A DNA stretch of 64,000 nucleotides from Methylocella silvestris (GCF_002891535.1 NZ_PDZR01000001.1:496001-560000); one strand, 5' to 3'. Shown: positions 10,485 through 19,707, counted from the first letter of the stretch. Numbers and translations: made by a program. The notes: generated by a model from the letters alone, not told the origin.

Positions 10485-11603
10485 ATGACGGACGAACGCA
10501 TAAAGCCATTGGTGATGCCGAAATGGGGTCTCTCGATGGCCGAAGGCAAGGTCACGGGCTGGCTCAAGAAGCCCGGATCCGCCATCAAGGTCGGCGACGA
10601 ACTCCTCGAGGTTGAAACGGACAAAATCACCAATGTGGTCGAAGCTGGCGAGGCCGGCGTGCTGCGCCGCATTCTCGGGGAGCCGGACACTGTCTATCCG
10701 ATCAAGGCTCTGATCGGAGTGCTGGCCGATTCGGATGTCCCCGACGCAGAGATCGACGCCTTCGTCGCGGGCTATGTCATGCCCGCAGCCGAGGAAGGTT
10801 CGGAGGAGGACGCTGCCGCGCAATATGAGTTCGCGGAGACGCCCGCCGGAACGCTTCGCTACGCCAAGCGAGGAACCGGACCGGAGCAGATCGTTCTCGT
10901 TCACGGCTTTGGCGGCGATCTCGACAACTGGCTGTTCAACATCGACGCGCTTGCCGAACACGCGACAGTCTATGCCCTCGATCTGCCTGGCCACGGTCAA
11001 TCGATCAAGTCGCTCGCTGACGCCTCATTGAGCGGGATGTCGAAAGCATTGGCCGGTTTTCTCGACAAACTCGGCGTTTCGGCAGCCCATCTTGTCGGCC
11101 ACTCCATGGGCGGCGCGATCTGTCTGCGGACAGCGATCGATCGCCCCGACCTTGTCAAATCCCTGACGCTGATCAGCTCCGCGGGTCTCGGCGATGAAAT
11201 CAACATCGACTATATCGAGAGCTTCGCCGCCGCGTCCTCGCGGCGCGAGCTGAAGCCTGCGCTTGAACAGTTGTTTGAAGATCCAAATCTTGTCAGCCGC
11301 CAGTTGATCGACGATCTGCTCAAATACAAGCGGCTCGACGGAGTGACCGAGGCCCTGAAGGCCTTGGCTAAAAACATGTTTCCTGGCGGCAAACAGAGCT
11401 CTGTGCTTGCCGATGAAGCCGCCGGGACGAAACGCCCCGTCACGGTCATTTGGGGAGCGTCCGACAAGATCATCCCCGCTTCCCACACGGCGGCGCTGCC
11501 GGCGGGTTGGCGCGCGGAAGTGATCGATGGAGCAGGTCACATGGTTCAGATGGAGAAAGCGGCTGCTGTGAATGCGTTGATTCGTCAGGGAGTTGGCGTG
11601 TAG
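10485..11603 (+). CDS. acoC: acetoin dehydrogenase E2 component (lipoyl domain + alpha/beta hydrolase)
   Basis: The 372-residue protein has an N-terminal biotinyl/lipoyl domain (~residues 8-82) whose lipoyl lysine lies in ETDKITN. A C-terminal alpha/beta-hydrolase fold (~120-370) has the nucleophile elbow GHSMGGA and a His near the end in GAGHMVQME. This lipoyl-hydrolase layout is the known AcoC form of dihydrolipoamide acetyltransferase and differs from the classic E2 fold. It accepts the acetyl group from E1 and passes it to CoA. The ATG 10485 start places the protein end where family members begin. No dihydrolipoamide dehydrogenase (E3) gene follows, so E3 must come from elsewhere. Confidence 0.93.
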   Translation: MTDERIKPLVMPKWGLSMAEGKVTGWLKKPGSAIKVGDELLEVETDKITNVVEAGEAGVLRRILGEPDTVYPIKALIGVLADSDVPDAEIDAFVAGYVMPAAEEGSEEDAAAQYEFAETPAGTLRYAKRGTGPEQIVLVHGFGGDLDNWLFNIDALAEHATVYALDLPGHGQSIKSLADASLSGMSKALAGFLDKLGVSAAHLVGHSMGGAICLRTAIDRPDLVKSLTLISSAGLGDEINIDYIESFAAASSRRELKPALEQLFEDPNLVSRQLIDDLLKYKRLDGVTEALKALAKNMFPGGKQSSVLADEAAGTKRPVTVIWGASDKIIPASHTAALPAGWRAEVIDGAGHMVQMEKAAAVNALIRQGVGV

Positions 11604-11993
11604 CAGGAAAGTGCGGGCGGTTTTCAAGTGAATATGATGCATAACAGACTGCTAATGTGGCGGCTGCGGCCGAGATAGCTCGAGACATCCGCTGCGCGTC
11701 CTCGAAGGCGCGCGGCGAAGCTTCTGTAAAGCAACAGCAAGTAAGCAAGATCAAGGGATCCCGCGCGGGCGTAACGCCAGCGTGGCCGACCGGGCGTGGG
11801 CTCGATACAAGATGATAAAGCTTGTGGTATTTCAGACACTTACGTGGAGATTCAAGAATGTTTTCGCCTTTACTGCTTTCGCGACGCGGATCTTCATGGA
11901 AAGCTTGGTCAGCGCTTCAAAAATAGCGGCGGCGCTCGCTGTCGAGGCACGACCGATCTTACATGTTGAAAGCGTCAAAGAGGGAGAGGGGAA
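11604..11993 (+). other. intergenic region upstream of the outer-membrane protein gene
   Basis: These 390 bases contain no convincing gene. Open frames here have no recognisable similarity and overlap the next gene. A good ribosome-binding site (GAGAGGGGAA) ends the region. No sigma-54 element was seen, so the promoter of the outer-membrane protein/PQQ-dehydrogenase unit is probably of another type. Confidence 0.4.
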
Positions 11994-12917
11994 ATGTCGG
12001 AAAAATCATACCAGGGTCTGGGTGATGACGGAGCTCATAACAAGGTGTCAAGCGGGACCTCGGCGCTGCTCGCTGCGGCCTTCGCGGTAGGGCTCGGCGC
12101 ATCGCCGGCGCTCGCCGACAACATCACGTTTGCGGTCATCGGGCCGCATGAATATGATCTGCCGGTCAACTTCAAGCCGTTCAACGTGTTTGTCCAATAT
12201 GGCGAGAACAACACAGGAAACCGCGCCTTTGACAAATCCGGCAACTCGGTTCCGGGAAGTGGACAGAATCAGTTCGTCGGCCTCTCAAAATATGTCTACT
12301 TCTGGTGCTTCCCGAACATCAATGACATCGGCTTCGCTTATGAAGTGATCACGCCGGAGGTCGGCGTGACCGGCCCGGGCACCGGCAGCGGCGTCCGAGG
12401 CATTGGCGATACGTTGACCGGACCCGCCATGTGGTTCAAGCCGACCCCTAACTCGACGCTCGGCGTGCAGAACTTTTTGCAGGTGCCGGTCGGCATGAAG
12501 GACGTCACAAACGGCTATTGGGCCAATTACGCGAGCATCTTTTTTGACGCGCAATGGCCGATCGCCAGCCTCACCGGAAACCTCGGCGTCGTCACGCGCT
12601 CGAATCAGTATCTGCCGAACGGGTCCCCGGAGGCCGTGCCAGGGACGACGTACCATTTCAACGTGCGCCTCGGCTGGGTCAACGCCACAATTTTCGAGCC
12701 GTTTCTCGCCCTCGACTGGCAGACGCAGAGCAGCGCCTATCAGGTTGAGAGCGGGCTGATCACCGCGCCGCACAGCAACGAGACTGCCCTCGGCGCCGGC
12801 GTGATGTTCAAATTCTCGCCGACGATGTCGCTGACGGTGCGCTACTCGCATTCGGTCCAGGGGACAAGCGTCACCATGACTAACGCCGGCTACTTTAAAC
12901 TCGCTTACGTGTGGTGA
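11994..12917 (+). CDS. MetA/phenol-degradation-type outer membrane protein
   Basis: The 307-residue protein starts with a ~20-residue polar leader, then a signal sequence (LLAAAFAVGLGASPALA, predicted cleavage before DN). The mature part has alternating amphipathic strands and a C-terminal aromatic end (YFKLAYVW), as in outer-membrane beta-barrels. Segments such as VTPEVGV..GIGDTLTGPAMWFKP and a final VRYSHSVQGTSVT match the Phenol_MetA_deg family. These proteins are often encoded beside catabolic genes and may admit hydrophobic or alcohol substrates. It is followed after 69 bases by a periplasmic PQQ dehydrogenase, so it may be that enzyme's substrate porin. Confidence 0.72.
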   Translation: MSEKSYQGLGDDGAHNKVSSGTSALLAAAFAVGLGASPALADNITFAVIGPHEYDLPVNFKPFNVFVQYGENNTGNRAFDKSGNSVPGSGQNQFVGLSKYVYFWCFPNINDIGFAYEVITPEVGVTGPGTGSGVRGIGDTLTGPAMWFKPTPNSTLGVQNFLQVPVGMKDVTNGYWANYASIFFDAQWPIASLTGNLGVVTRSNQYLPNGSPEAVPGTTYHFNVRLGWVNATIFEPFLALDWQTQSSAYQVESGLITAPHSNETALGAGVMFKFSPTMSLTVRYSHSVQGTSVTMTNAGYFKLAYVW

Positions 12918-12986
12918 CAGCCGTCGTCGAGCACCGAGCCGCCCGCGTCTTTTAAGAAACGATCAATCCGAAAAGGGGAAACGTCG

Positions 12987-15035
12987 ATGACAAAACTATC
13001 GAAATCGAAAGGGGCGCGGAAGGTCTTCGGCCGTCAAAAGCCGCAGAGATTTATTGCGGCGGGCGCTGGCCTGCTGGCCGGCCTTGGCATGGCGACGGCG
13101 GCGCGCGCCGGGTCAGGGGACTGGCCGGAATATATGTCCGACAAGGCGGCGTCGAATTACGCGCCGGCCAAAAGCGTCACGCTTGAAGCGCTCAAAAAGC
13201 TGAAGGTCGCCTGGACCATCGACCTTCCCGGCAATGAAATTCCCGAGGCGAACCCGGAACTGCGCACCTGGGTCAATGAATCGACCCCGATCGCCATTGA
13301 CGGGATTCTTTACGCCTCATCGCCGCTCAGCATCGTCTCGGCGATCGACGGCGCCAGCGGGAAAACGCTTTGGACCTATGATCCGAAAGCTTATGTCGAC
13401 GGAACGGCGCCAAATCTCGGTTTCATCAACAGGGGCGTTGCTTATTGGGCGAATGGCGACGACAAGCGCATTTTTGTCGGAACCGCAGATGCGTTTCTGA
13501 TCGCGCTGGACGCAAAGACCGGCAAGCCGATCGAGAGCTGGGGCGATCACGGCCGCGTCGATTTGACGAAAGGACTGCGCCGCCCCATCGACCGGTCGCT
13601 GGTGACGGTGACCTCCGCGCCGATGATCTGCGCCGGGCAGGTGATCCCGCCCTTCGCGGTGCTGGATTCCTTCGCGGTTGGCCGTCCTCCGATGAAGTTT
13701 CATCCGCCGGGCGACGTGCGCGGCTTCGACGCCAAGACGGGCAAGCAGTCCTGGGATTTCCATGCCCCGCCGCAGGAGGGCGAGCCCGGCAACGAGACGT
13801 GGGAGAACGACTCATGGAAGATCGCGGGAAGCATGAATATGTGGGCCCGCCCAAGCTGCGACGAGGAGCTCGGCCTCGTGTATCTGCCGCTCTCGACGCC
13901 GGACAATGATTTCTTCGGCGGCTGGCGCAAGGGCGACGGGCTCTACGGCGATTCTCTCGTTGCGCTCAACGCCAAGACGGGGGCGAAGGCCTGGCATTTC
14001 CAGATCGTTCATCACGGCCTCTGGGACTATGATTTGCCGACCGCGCCAAATCTGATGAACCTCACGGTCGACGGAAAGAAGATCAAGGCCGCCGTTCAGA
14101 CGACCAAGCAGGGTTTCATCTATGCGTTCGACCGCACGAACGGGAAGCCGATCTGGCCGATCGAGGAGCGCCCCGTCCCGCAGTCTCAGGTTCCCGGCGA
14201 ACACTCATCGCCGACGCAACCCTTCCCGACCTGGCCGCTGCCCTACGTGCAACAGGGTTCGACCGAAGACGATCTTCTCGATCTGACGCCTATCCTGAAA
14301 GAGCAGGCCAAGAAGATTTTCTCGCGCTATAATACGGGGCCTCTCTTCACGCCGCCGTCGATCGATATATCGGGCACTCTCGAAACGCCCGGCGTTCTCG
14401 GCGGCGCGAGCTGGGTCGGCTCGGCGCATAATCCAGACAGCAACATCCTCTATGTGCCCTCCTTCACAATCCCCTTCGGCATCAAGCTGAAGAAGGAAGT
14501 CGCCGGCGTTTACGAGTACACTGGCACGTGGTCGGGCGTCGGCGGCCCGCAGGGGTTGCCGCTCTTCAAACCTCCCTTCTCGACGATCACGGCCTATGAC
14601 ATGAACACCGGCAAGCAGCTTTGGAAGATCCCGGCGGGCCGAGGCCCGGTCGACAATCCGGCGATCAAGGATTTGAACCTCGGCCGCGTCGGCGTGCCGC
14701 GCCAGAGCCATATCCTCCTGACCGATCAGGCCTTGTTTGTTGCGCCTGAAGGGACGAACAGCGTTATCGGCCTGTCGTCGCGTGGCAACGCGCTGGTGAC
14801 CCAGGCGACGGTCGATGAGGCGGAGCCCTATCTTTACGCCCATGACCCGAAGACCGGTGAGTTGCTCGGCGAGCTCAAGCTGCCGGGCGCGGCGTTCGGC
14901 AACATCATGACCTATGCGGCGGGCGGAAAGCAGTTTCTCGTCGTGCCGATCGGCGGCGCTGGTCTTCCTGCGCGTCTGGTCGGAGTGGAAATTGGCAGCG
15001 ATTCGGCCACGCCGAAAAAGGGCGCGAGCCTCTGA
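12987..15035 (+). CDS. soluble periplasmic PQQ-dependent dehydrogenase
   Basis: The 682-residue protein has an N-terminal export signal (basic region, then AAGAGLLAGLGMATAARA). An eight-bladed quinoprotein propeller follows, with repeated blade signatures such as GKTLWTYDP, GKQSWDFHA, GAKAWHFQIVHHGLWDYD, GKPIWPIEE and GKQLWKIPAG. The HHGLWDYDLP segment is typical of the glucose/quinate/shikimate branch of PQQ enzymes. Unlike membrane glucose dehydrogenase, it lacks the five N-terminal membrane helices, so it should be free in the periplasm. The substrate is not determinable. A polyol or hydroxyketone is plausible given the acetoin operon next door (inference). Electrons likely go to the cytochrome c encoded 18 bases downstream. 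Confidence 0.88.
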   Translation: MTKLSKSKGARKVFGRQKPQRFIAAGAGLLAGLGMATAARAGSGDWPEYMSDKAASNYAPAKSVTLEALKKLKVAWTIDLPGNEIPEANPELRTWVNESTPIAIDGILYASSPLSIVSAIDGASGKTLWTYDPKAYVDGTAPNLGFINRGVAYWANGDDKRIFVGTADAFLIALDAKTGKPIESWGDHGRVDLTKGLRRPIDRSLVTVTSAPMICAGQVIPPFAVLDSFAVGRPPMKFHPPGDVRGFDAKTGKQSWDFHAPPQEGEPGNETWENDSWKIAGSMNMWARPSCDEELGLVYLPLSTPDNDFFGGWRKGDGLYGDSLVALNAKTGAKAWHFQIVHHGLWDYDLPTAPNLMNLTVDGKKIKAAVQTTKQGFIYAFDRTNGKPIWPIEERPVPQSQVPGEHSSPTQPFPTWPLPYVQQGSTEDDLLDLTPILKEQAKKIFSRYNTGPLFTPPSIDISGTLETPGVLGGASWVGSAHNPDSNILYVPSFTIPFGIKLKKEVAGVYEYTGTWSGVGGPQGLPLFKPPFSTITAYDMNTGKQLWKIPAGRGPVDNPAIKDLNLGRVGVPRQSHILLTDQALFVAPEGTNSVIGLSSRGNALVTQATVDEAEPYLYAHDPKTGELLGELKLPGAAFGNIMTYAAGGKQFLVVPIGGAGLPARLVGVEIGSDSATPKKGASL

Positions 15036-15053
15036 TGAAAATGGATACGCGGA

Positions 15054-15470
15054 ATGAATGAACGTTTAATCGGGGCGGTCTTCCTGCTGATGCTTGGCGC
15101 CGCTCCGCTCTCGGCCGGAGGCAGTCCTCCGCCTGGAGCACTGGCTCCACAGACGGCGGAGGATATAGACTTCGCCGATCCTGCCAGAATTGCGCGCGGA
15201 AAAGAGTCTTTCGAGGCAAGCTGCGCGTCCTTCTGCCATGGTCAGGAGCCGCCGCTGTTTATCGGCCGAAAGGGACTTGAGCCCGATTATGTGTTCGCCA
15301 CCATCACCGAGGGAGGCCGCGGCGCGACGCCGATGCCCCCCTGGGGCGGCGTGTTCACGCCGGACGAGATCTGGGATCTCGTCGCTTACATCAAATATAT
15401 GGGCACGCTGAAGCCGCTTCCGATGAAGACGGACGGCGCCCCGGCGCAACAGGCCGACGGCCGCAAATAA
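15054..15470 (+). CDS. c-type cytochrome with CX3CH haem motif, partner of the PQQ dehydrogenase
   Basis: The 138-residue protein has a short signal peptide (FLLMLGAAPLSAGG) and one class I cytochrome c domain. The haem attachment site reads C-A-S-F-C-H at about residues 56-61, three residues between the cysteines instead of two. The axial Met is probably in TPMPPWGGVFTPDEIWDLVAYIKYMG, which has the standard C-terminal helix. The DNA at this point (tgc gcg tcc ttc tgc cat) is unambiguous. It should take electrons from the PQQ enzyme immediately upstream, with which it forms a tight operon. A Pro/Gln-rich tail ends the protein. Confidence 0.87.
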   Translation: MNERLIGAVFLLMLGAAPLSAGGSPPPGALAPQTAEDIDFADPARIARGKESFEASCASFCHGQEPPLFIGRKGLEPDYVFATITEGGRGATPMPPWGGVFTPDEIWDLVAYIKYMGTLKPLPMKTDGAPAQQADGRK

Positions 15471-15917
15471 AGAAACGCAACAGGCCTGAGACAATCGAAA
15501 GCTGGGGCAGTAGGTCAACCGCCTCAGTCTTTTATCGGCGCGGGATCTTGGACTCTTCGGATGCATTCCGAGGGAGAGACCCGCATTCGCCTTCCTCCGT
15601 TGGTCGGACCGCATGCCCGATCAGCCCCAACTGGAGCATGCCGCTCTTCCCCGAGCGTCATGCTCCTTTTTTTATTCTGGCAAGGCCGCGCGCGGCGATA
15701 CTATTTGGACAAGCGTCGGGACGGTGCGCCCTTCCTTCTCTTGCGGCTGATGCCGGCCGGCGATGGTCCGGCCGCGCAACCTCAGCCTGCAGGCGCGCCA
15801 AACCATCCAGTGGCCTGCCGCCATGCGTCAGGGCGCGAAGTCTTGCGCATCTGTTGCCATTTGCCTTTTCGCAAGCCATAGCATGCAGGAAAGAGGCTTT
15901 TCCCCAGGGCAGCCGAA
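15471..15917. other. intergenic region with terminator
   Basis: These 447 bases between the cytochrome gene and the CYTH-like gene contain no convincing coding sequence. Their only clear element is the strong hairpin and T-tract annotated at 15633-15673. The part after the terminator (about 240 bases) must hold the promoter of the next gene, but no motif was recognised. Confidence 0.5.
15633..15673 (+). terminator. intrinsic terminator
   Basis: An eight-base stem GGAGCATG/CATGCTCC is extended inward by CGCTC/GAGCG across a c/t mismatch, closes on a TTCCCC loop, and is followed directly by seven Ts. It ends the outer-membrane protein, PQQ dehydrogenase and cytochrome unit. Confidence 0.9.
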
Positions 15918-16757
15918 ATGGACGACATTCACTATCGCGAATACAAGATTCTCCTGCGGCCGGAGCGCTTCTTCAATCCGACCCAGTTCGAAATTTATTG
16001 GCAGAAGCTTTGCGCGGTCGCCGACCTCCACAAAGTCGGCGTCGCCACGAACAAGGACGCCTTCCATCGCCATGTGCGCGAAGTGCTGTTCTACGATACC
16101 GAGACTTGCGACCTCTATCGGAACGCGTTCATCCTGCGAAAGCGCACTTTCTACACCGACGGCTGGCCCGATCCCGATCATGAACTCACGTTCAAGTTCC
16201 GCCACGCTGACATGAAGACAGCCGCGGAGGTCGACGTGACCCCGTATATGGAAGCCAATGCCGTCATCAAATTCAAGGAAGAGGTCCTGCCGCTGAAGGA
16301 TCAGATCGGCGGCATGCGCAGCCTCTATTCGCATAATTGCGTGCTGATGACTCCCGCACTCGAGATGAATCAGGGGCTGGAGCACATCGCGGCGGTGTTC
16401 CCCTGCATCGGCCGCCTGACCGCCGCCTCCGGAAGCGCGAAGGTTTCCCTCGTCAACAACCTTCCCGTGCAGGAGGTGCAGGTCAATGTCGGATCCTTCG
16501 ACTTTGGCCATGGCCTCGAAGCCAAGGCCACGATCGCGATCTGGCGTAACCGCGCCACGGAAACATCGCTGATCGGCGAGTTCGCGTTTCAGGTGAAGTT
16601 CGACAGTTATGACGCCCTCCATATAAAAGCGAAGGCCCGTTCGGAAGATTTCTTCAAGGATGCGCAGCTTCGGGCCCCGGACTGGGTCGCGCTTGGCGCG
16701 ACCAAGACTGCTGTCGTCTATGGCCTTGGCCATAAAGAAGCATGCGGGCGCGAATGA
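15918..16757 (+). CDS. CYTH-like (triphosphate tunnel) domain protein
   Basis: The 279-residue protein has an N-terminal EYKILL strand, a central LFYDTETCDLYRNAFILRKRTF segment and ELTFKFRH. Later come AEVDV, KFKEEVLP and GEFAFQVKF. Alternating charged beta-strands of this kind (Y-D-T..L......LR.R followed by ELT.K.R) are the hallmark of CYTH/triphosphate tunnel metalloenzymes. These bind triphosphates, nucleotides or polyphosphate. The exact reaction cannot be assigned. Its stop overlaps the chromate-transporter start (ATGA), so the two may be co-expressed. Confidence 0.5.
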   Translation: MDDIHYREYKILLRPERFFNPTQFEIYWQKLCAVADLHKVGVATNKDAFHRHVREVLFYDTETCDLYRNAFILRKRTFYTDGWPDPDHELTFKFRHADMKTAAEVDVTPYMEANAVIKFKEEVLPLKDQIGGMRSLYSHNCVLMTPALEMNQGLEHIAAVFPCIGRLTAASGSAKVSLVNNLPVQEVQVNVGSFDFGHGLEAKATIAIWRNRATETSLIGEFAFQVKFDSYDALHIKAKARSEDFFKDAQLRAPDWVALGATKTAVVYGLGHKEACGRE

Positions 16758-17350
16758 CGAAAGTGCGCGAGGCTGACCGCTCCGGCGCGGCGCCGCGGGC
16801 TTCCCTGCCCGAGATATTTTGGGCCTTTCTCGTCATTGGCGCCACGAGCTTTGGCGGCGGCGTCGTCGCCTATCTGCGCAATGTGCTGGTGATCGGGCGC
16901 GGCTGGCTCGATGAGGAGCAGTTTCTGTCGGCGCTGGAGATCGCGCAGGCTCTGCCGGGGCTCAACGCCACCAATATGAGCGTCATCGTCGGCGACCGGC
17001 TGCGCGGTCCGCCCGGCGCCGCGCTCGCCTTTATTGGCATGACGGCGCCTGGCGCCGCGCTGGTGATGGCGCTCGGCGTGCTCTATGCGTCGAACGCCGA
17101 AAATCCCTACGTCAATGCGGGGCTGATCGGCGTCGGCGCCGCTGCGGTCGGCATGCTGAGCGCGGTGACCTTTCAGATCGGGCGCAAGCAGCTGGCGGCG
17201 CCGATCGACCTCGCCATCATCCTTGTCACCGTCACCATGGTGAGCTTCTTCCACATCTCGCTCGTGATCGTCCTGTTGACGGTCGGCCCGCTCGCCGTTC
17301 TGATCTACCGGCCGCGACCTGGCGGCGTCGGCGCGCAGCCGCCGGAGTAG
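16754..17350 (+). CDS. chromate transporter, N-terminal half (ChrA family)
   Basis: This is a single CHR domain protein of about 198 residues. It has the motif FLVIGATSFGGGVVAYLRN near the N-terminus, GWLDEEQFLSALEIAQALPGLNATN, and several membrane helices. It matches the N-terminal half of the two-domain ChrA chromate/sulfate-type transporter. The ATG at 16754 overlaps the preceding stop as ATGA; an in-frame ATG at 16742 is an alternative. The other half is encoded by the next gene 7 bases downstream, so the functional transporter is probably a heterodimer. Confidence 0.85.
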   Translation: MTKVREADRSGAAPRASLPEIFWAFLVIGATSFGGGVVAYLRNVLVIGRGWLDEEQFLSALEIAQALPGLNATNMSVIVGDRLRGPPGAALAFIGMTAPGAALVMALGVLYASNAENPYVNAGLIGVGAAAVGMLSAVTFQIGRKQLAAPIDLAIILVTVTMVSFFHISLVIVLLTVGPLAVLIYRPRPGGVGAQPPE

Positions 17351-17357
17351 CAGCCGC

Positions 17358-17885
17358 ATGCAGGATCAAAATCTCGGCGTATTCGGCGTTTTCGCGCTGT
17401 TGTCCGTGCTGGCGGTCGGCGGCGGCTCGGCCGTGCTGCCGGAAATGAAGACGCTGGTGGTCGAGACCCATCATTGGCTGAACGACGATCAGTTCCGCGA
17501 TATTTATGGCCTTGGCCAGATGGCGCCGGGGCCGAATATGCTCATGGTCATCGTCATCGGCTATCACGTCACCGGCTTTCTGGGCGCCTTCCTCGCTTTT
17601 TTTGGCTTCTTCGTGCCGGCGGGCCTCATCTCCTTCATTGGATCCCGGCTCTGGGACCATTTCGAGGGCTCCCCGTGGCGGCGCGCGCTTCAGGACGGCA
17701 TGGCGCCGCTGGTGGTGGGGCTGATGATCGCCGGCGTCATCGCCATCGCGCGCACGGCGATTAATGACTGGGCGACGCTCGCGCTCGCTGTCGGCGTTTT
17801 CCTGGGCGTCGCCTTTGCCAAGCGGGTCAATCCATCGCTGTTCATTCTTGCCGGCGGTCTTATCGGCCTCGCCGCCCTGCGTTGA
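17358..17885 (+). CDS. chromate transporter, C-terminal half (ChrA family)
   Basis: The 175-residue membrane protein has the second CHR domain: FALLSVLAVGGGSAVLPEMKTLVVE, then QFRDIYGLGQMAPGPNMLMV, and a hydrophobic remainder ending in GLIGLAAL. The GQMAPGPN element corresponds to ALPGLN in the first half. Split pairs of short CHR proteins are a known variant of ChrA. The actual ion transported is not proven by sequence. It converges on folE with only six bases between the stops. Confidence 0.85.
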   Translation: MQDQNLGVFGVFALLSVLAVGGGSAVLPEMKTLVVETHHWLNDDQFRDIYGLGQMAPGPNMLMVIVIGYHVTGFLGAFLAFFGFFVPAGLISFIGSRLWDHFEGSPWRRALQDGMAPLVVGLMIAGVIAIARTAINDWATLALAVGVFLGVAFAKRVNPSLFILAGGLIGLAALR

Positions 17886-17891
17886 AGACCC

Positions 17892-18464
17892 TCATGTCCC
17901 CCGCGTAAGCCGCAGAAATTCTTCGCGCGTGCGGGGATCGTCGCGGATAACGCCGAGGAGACGGCTGGTGATCAGGCTCGCGCCGATCGTATTGACGCCC
18001 CGCAGCGACATGCAGCTGTGTTCGGCCTCGATGACGACGCCAACGCCCTGCGGCTCCAGAATATCCTGAATGGCGTCGGCGATCTCGGCGGTCAGCTTTT
18101 CCTGAATTTGCAAGCGCCGCGCAAAGCCATGAACGACGCGGGCCAGCTTGGAAATGCCGACGACCTTGTTGGTCGGCAGATAGCCGACATGCGCGCGGCC
18201 AAGCACCGGCAGCATGTGATGCTCGCAGAAGCTGACGACTCGAATATCGCGCAACACGACCAGTTCGTCATAGCCGCCAACCTCCTCGAATGTCCGTTCG
18301 AGATAGGCGCGCGGGTCGGCGACATAGCCTGAGAATAATTCGCGATAGGAGCGCGCGACCCGCCGCGGGGTGTCGAGCAGCCCCTCACGGTCCGGATCAT
18401 CGCCCGCCCATTCAATCAGCACTCTCACGGCGGCTTCGGCTTCGGCCTCGGTCGGTTTCGCCAT
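17892..18464 (-). CDS. folE: GTP cyclohydrolase I
   Basis: The 190-residue enzyme converts GTP to dihydroneopterin triphosphate, the first step of tetrahydrofolate (and pterin) synthesis. It has the zinc and active-site signatures [22 protein letters not shown] and [12 protein letters not shown], and the [10 protein letters not shown] segment. Length is normal for the type IA enzyme. It is transcribed alone, convergent with the chromate transporter genes. Confidence 0.95.
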   Translation of the reverse strand: MAKPTEAEAEAAVRVLIEWAGDDPDREGLLDTPRRVARSYRELFSGYVADPRAYLERTFEEVGGYDELVVLRDIRVVSFCEHHMLPVLGRAHVGYLPTNKVVGISKLARVVHGFARRLQIQEKLTAEIADAIQDILEPQGVGVVIEAEHSCMSLRGVNTIGASLITSRLLGVIRDDPRTREEFLRLTRGT

Positions 18465-18736
18465 TCCTGTTTCTCCGTTGCAGCCAGACCGGCGTCGGTC
18501 TTTATGCTGCGCCGCGCCCTGATGCGAAAGGGGAGATTGCCCGTATGAGCCGAAAGCGTCGACAAAAGAGCGGGCTCGGGACAGGGGCCCGCCGCGGGCG
18601 ACGGTTGCGACCGCCAGCAGCGGCTTGCAGAACGCGAGGCGTCAGTCCAGATTGCGCCCGCGCCGGAAGGTTTCGGAGATTGCGCGTCGGTCGCGCAAGG
18701 CTCGCCCCGCGCGAATCGAACGCGCAGGAGATTTGC

Positions 18737-19153
18737 ATGAAACGCCTGTCTGCAACGCTGGCTTTGGCGTTGCTCTCTTTATCTGCCGGCCACGCGATGG
18801 CCGAGGGGGCGCCGAAGCTCGATGTCGCGCGATCCTGCAAGGAAGCCGGTGATTTTGGCGGCGGCGGCGACGCCAAGCTTGCCTTCAAAGGATGCATGCA
18901 GGATGAAAACGACGCTTTTGCCCAGCTGCAACGCGATTGGTCGAAATATAAGCCGGAGACGCGCTCGACCTGCATCGCTCAGGGCATTTCGCCGATGCCG
19001 AGCTACGTCGAAATTTTGACCTGCATCGAAATGTACGACAACGTCGGGGCGCTGAATCGGCGGGGCGCGCCGACGCAACCGCTTGGCGCGTCTCCCGCCG
19101 GCGCGCCGGCCGCGCCGCCCGTCCAGCCCGATGCTACGGCGACGCCGAAATAA
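18737..19153 (+). CDS. small secreted protein of unknown function
   Basis: The 138-residue protein has a clear Sec signal peptide (MKRLSATLALALLSLSAGHAMA) and a mature domain with four or five cysteines (ARSCKEAGDF, FKGCMQDEND, STCIAQG, LTCIEMY). It ends in a low-complexity Ala/Pro-rich tail. The spaced cysteines suggest disulfide bonding in the periplasm. No named family was recognised. The ATG 18737 is preceded by CAGGAG. The 272-base region upstream, towards the divergent folE, shows no other gene. Confidence 0.7.
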   Translation: MKRLSATLALALLSLSAGHAMAEGAPKLDVARSCKEAGDFGGGGDAKLAFKGCMQDENDAFAQLQRDWSKYKPETRSTCIAQGISPMPSYVEILTCIEMYDNVGALNRRGAPTQPLGASPAGAPAAPPVQPDATATPK

Positions 19154-19189
19154 GAGCCGCGAAAGAAACGGAAAAGCCGCCACAGAAAA

Positions 19190-19216
19190 GGGCGAGAATG
19201 CATGGCATTCCCGCCC
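19190..19216 (+). terminator. hairpin downstream of the small secreted protein gene
   Basis: GGGCG/CGCCC plus GAATGC/GCATTC form a near-continuous 11-12 bp stem with an ATG loop and a single a-c mismatch, 36 bases after the stop. The plus-strand tract that follows is only moderately T-rich; the minus-strand side has TTTTCT. It may act in both directions. Confidence 0.5.
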
Positions 19217-19707
19217 TCGTCCGGCTTCTACCCTTAAATCCTCTTGCGCGCTTTGCCTGCATATCGCGCCGTCCGAAGACAGCCGCGTCATGAGAAGCGC
19301 CGCGGAGCGGCGCAAGCATGCAATCGGCGTCCTCCCAGGACTTGGACATTGCGCCGATAGACAGAACAGCGCGCGCGTTTAGCGTGAGGCTCATTAGCGG
19401 ATACGCGGCGCATTGTCACGCGTAATTCCATGACCCGGCATCACAATGTTAATGATTTGGAAAGATTGTGTGCAATTAAACTGGATCGTTTGATATTCGT
19501 CGCGCCAATTTCTGCGGATCGATCTTCCCGGCCTCCGACCGGCGGCGTGTCGATCGGCAGATCCGGTCGCAGAGGCATGGATTTTCATCGCGAGGCGATC
19601 TGTGCGGGCCGTTCTGAGGATCCTGCCGATCGGGGAGCCCTTGGTTCTTTCCCACGCGTGCAAATGCTGCAGATCGGCCCGCTCGCCGCGCGCCGGCTAC
19701 AAATAAT

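Noticed and set aside
11782-12090. 102-codon plus-strand frame before and over the outer-membrane protein start
   Set aside because: Overlaps the signal-peptide region of a better-supported gene with a strong ribosome-binding site; no recognisable family.
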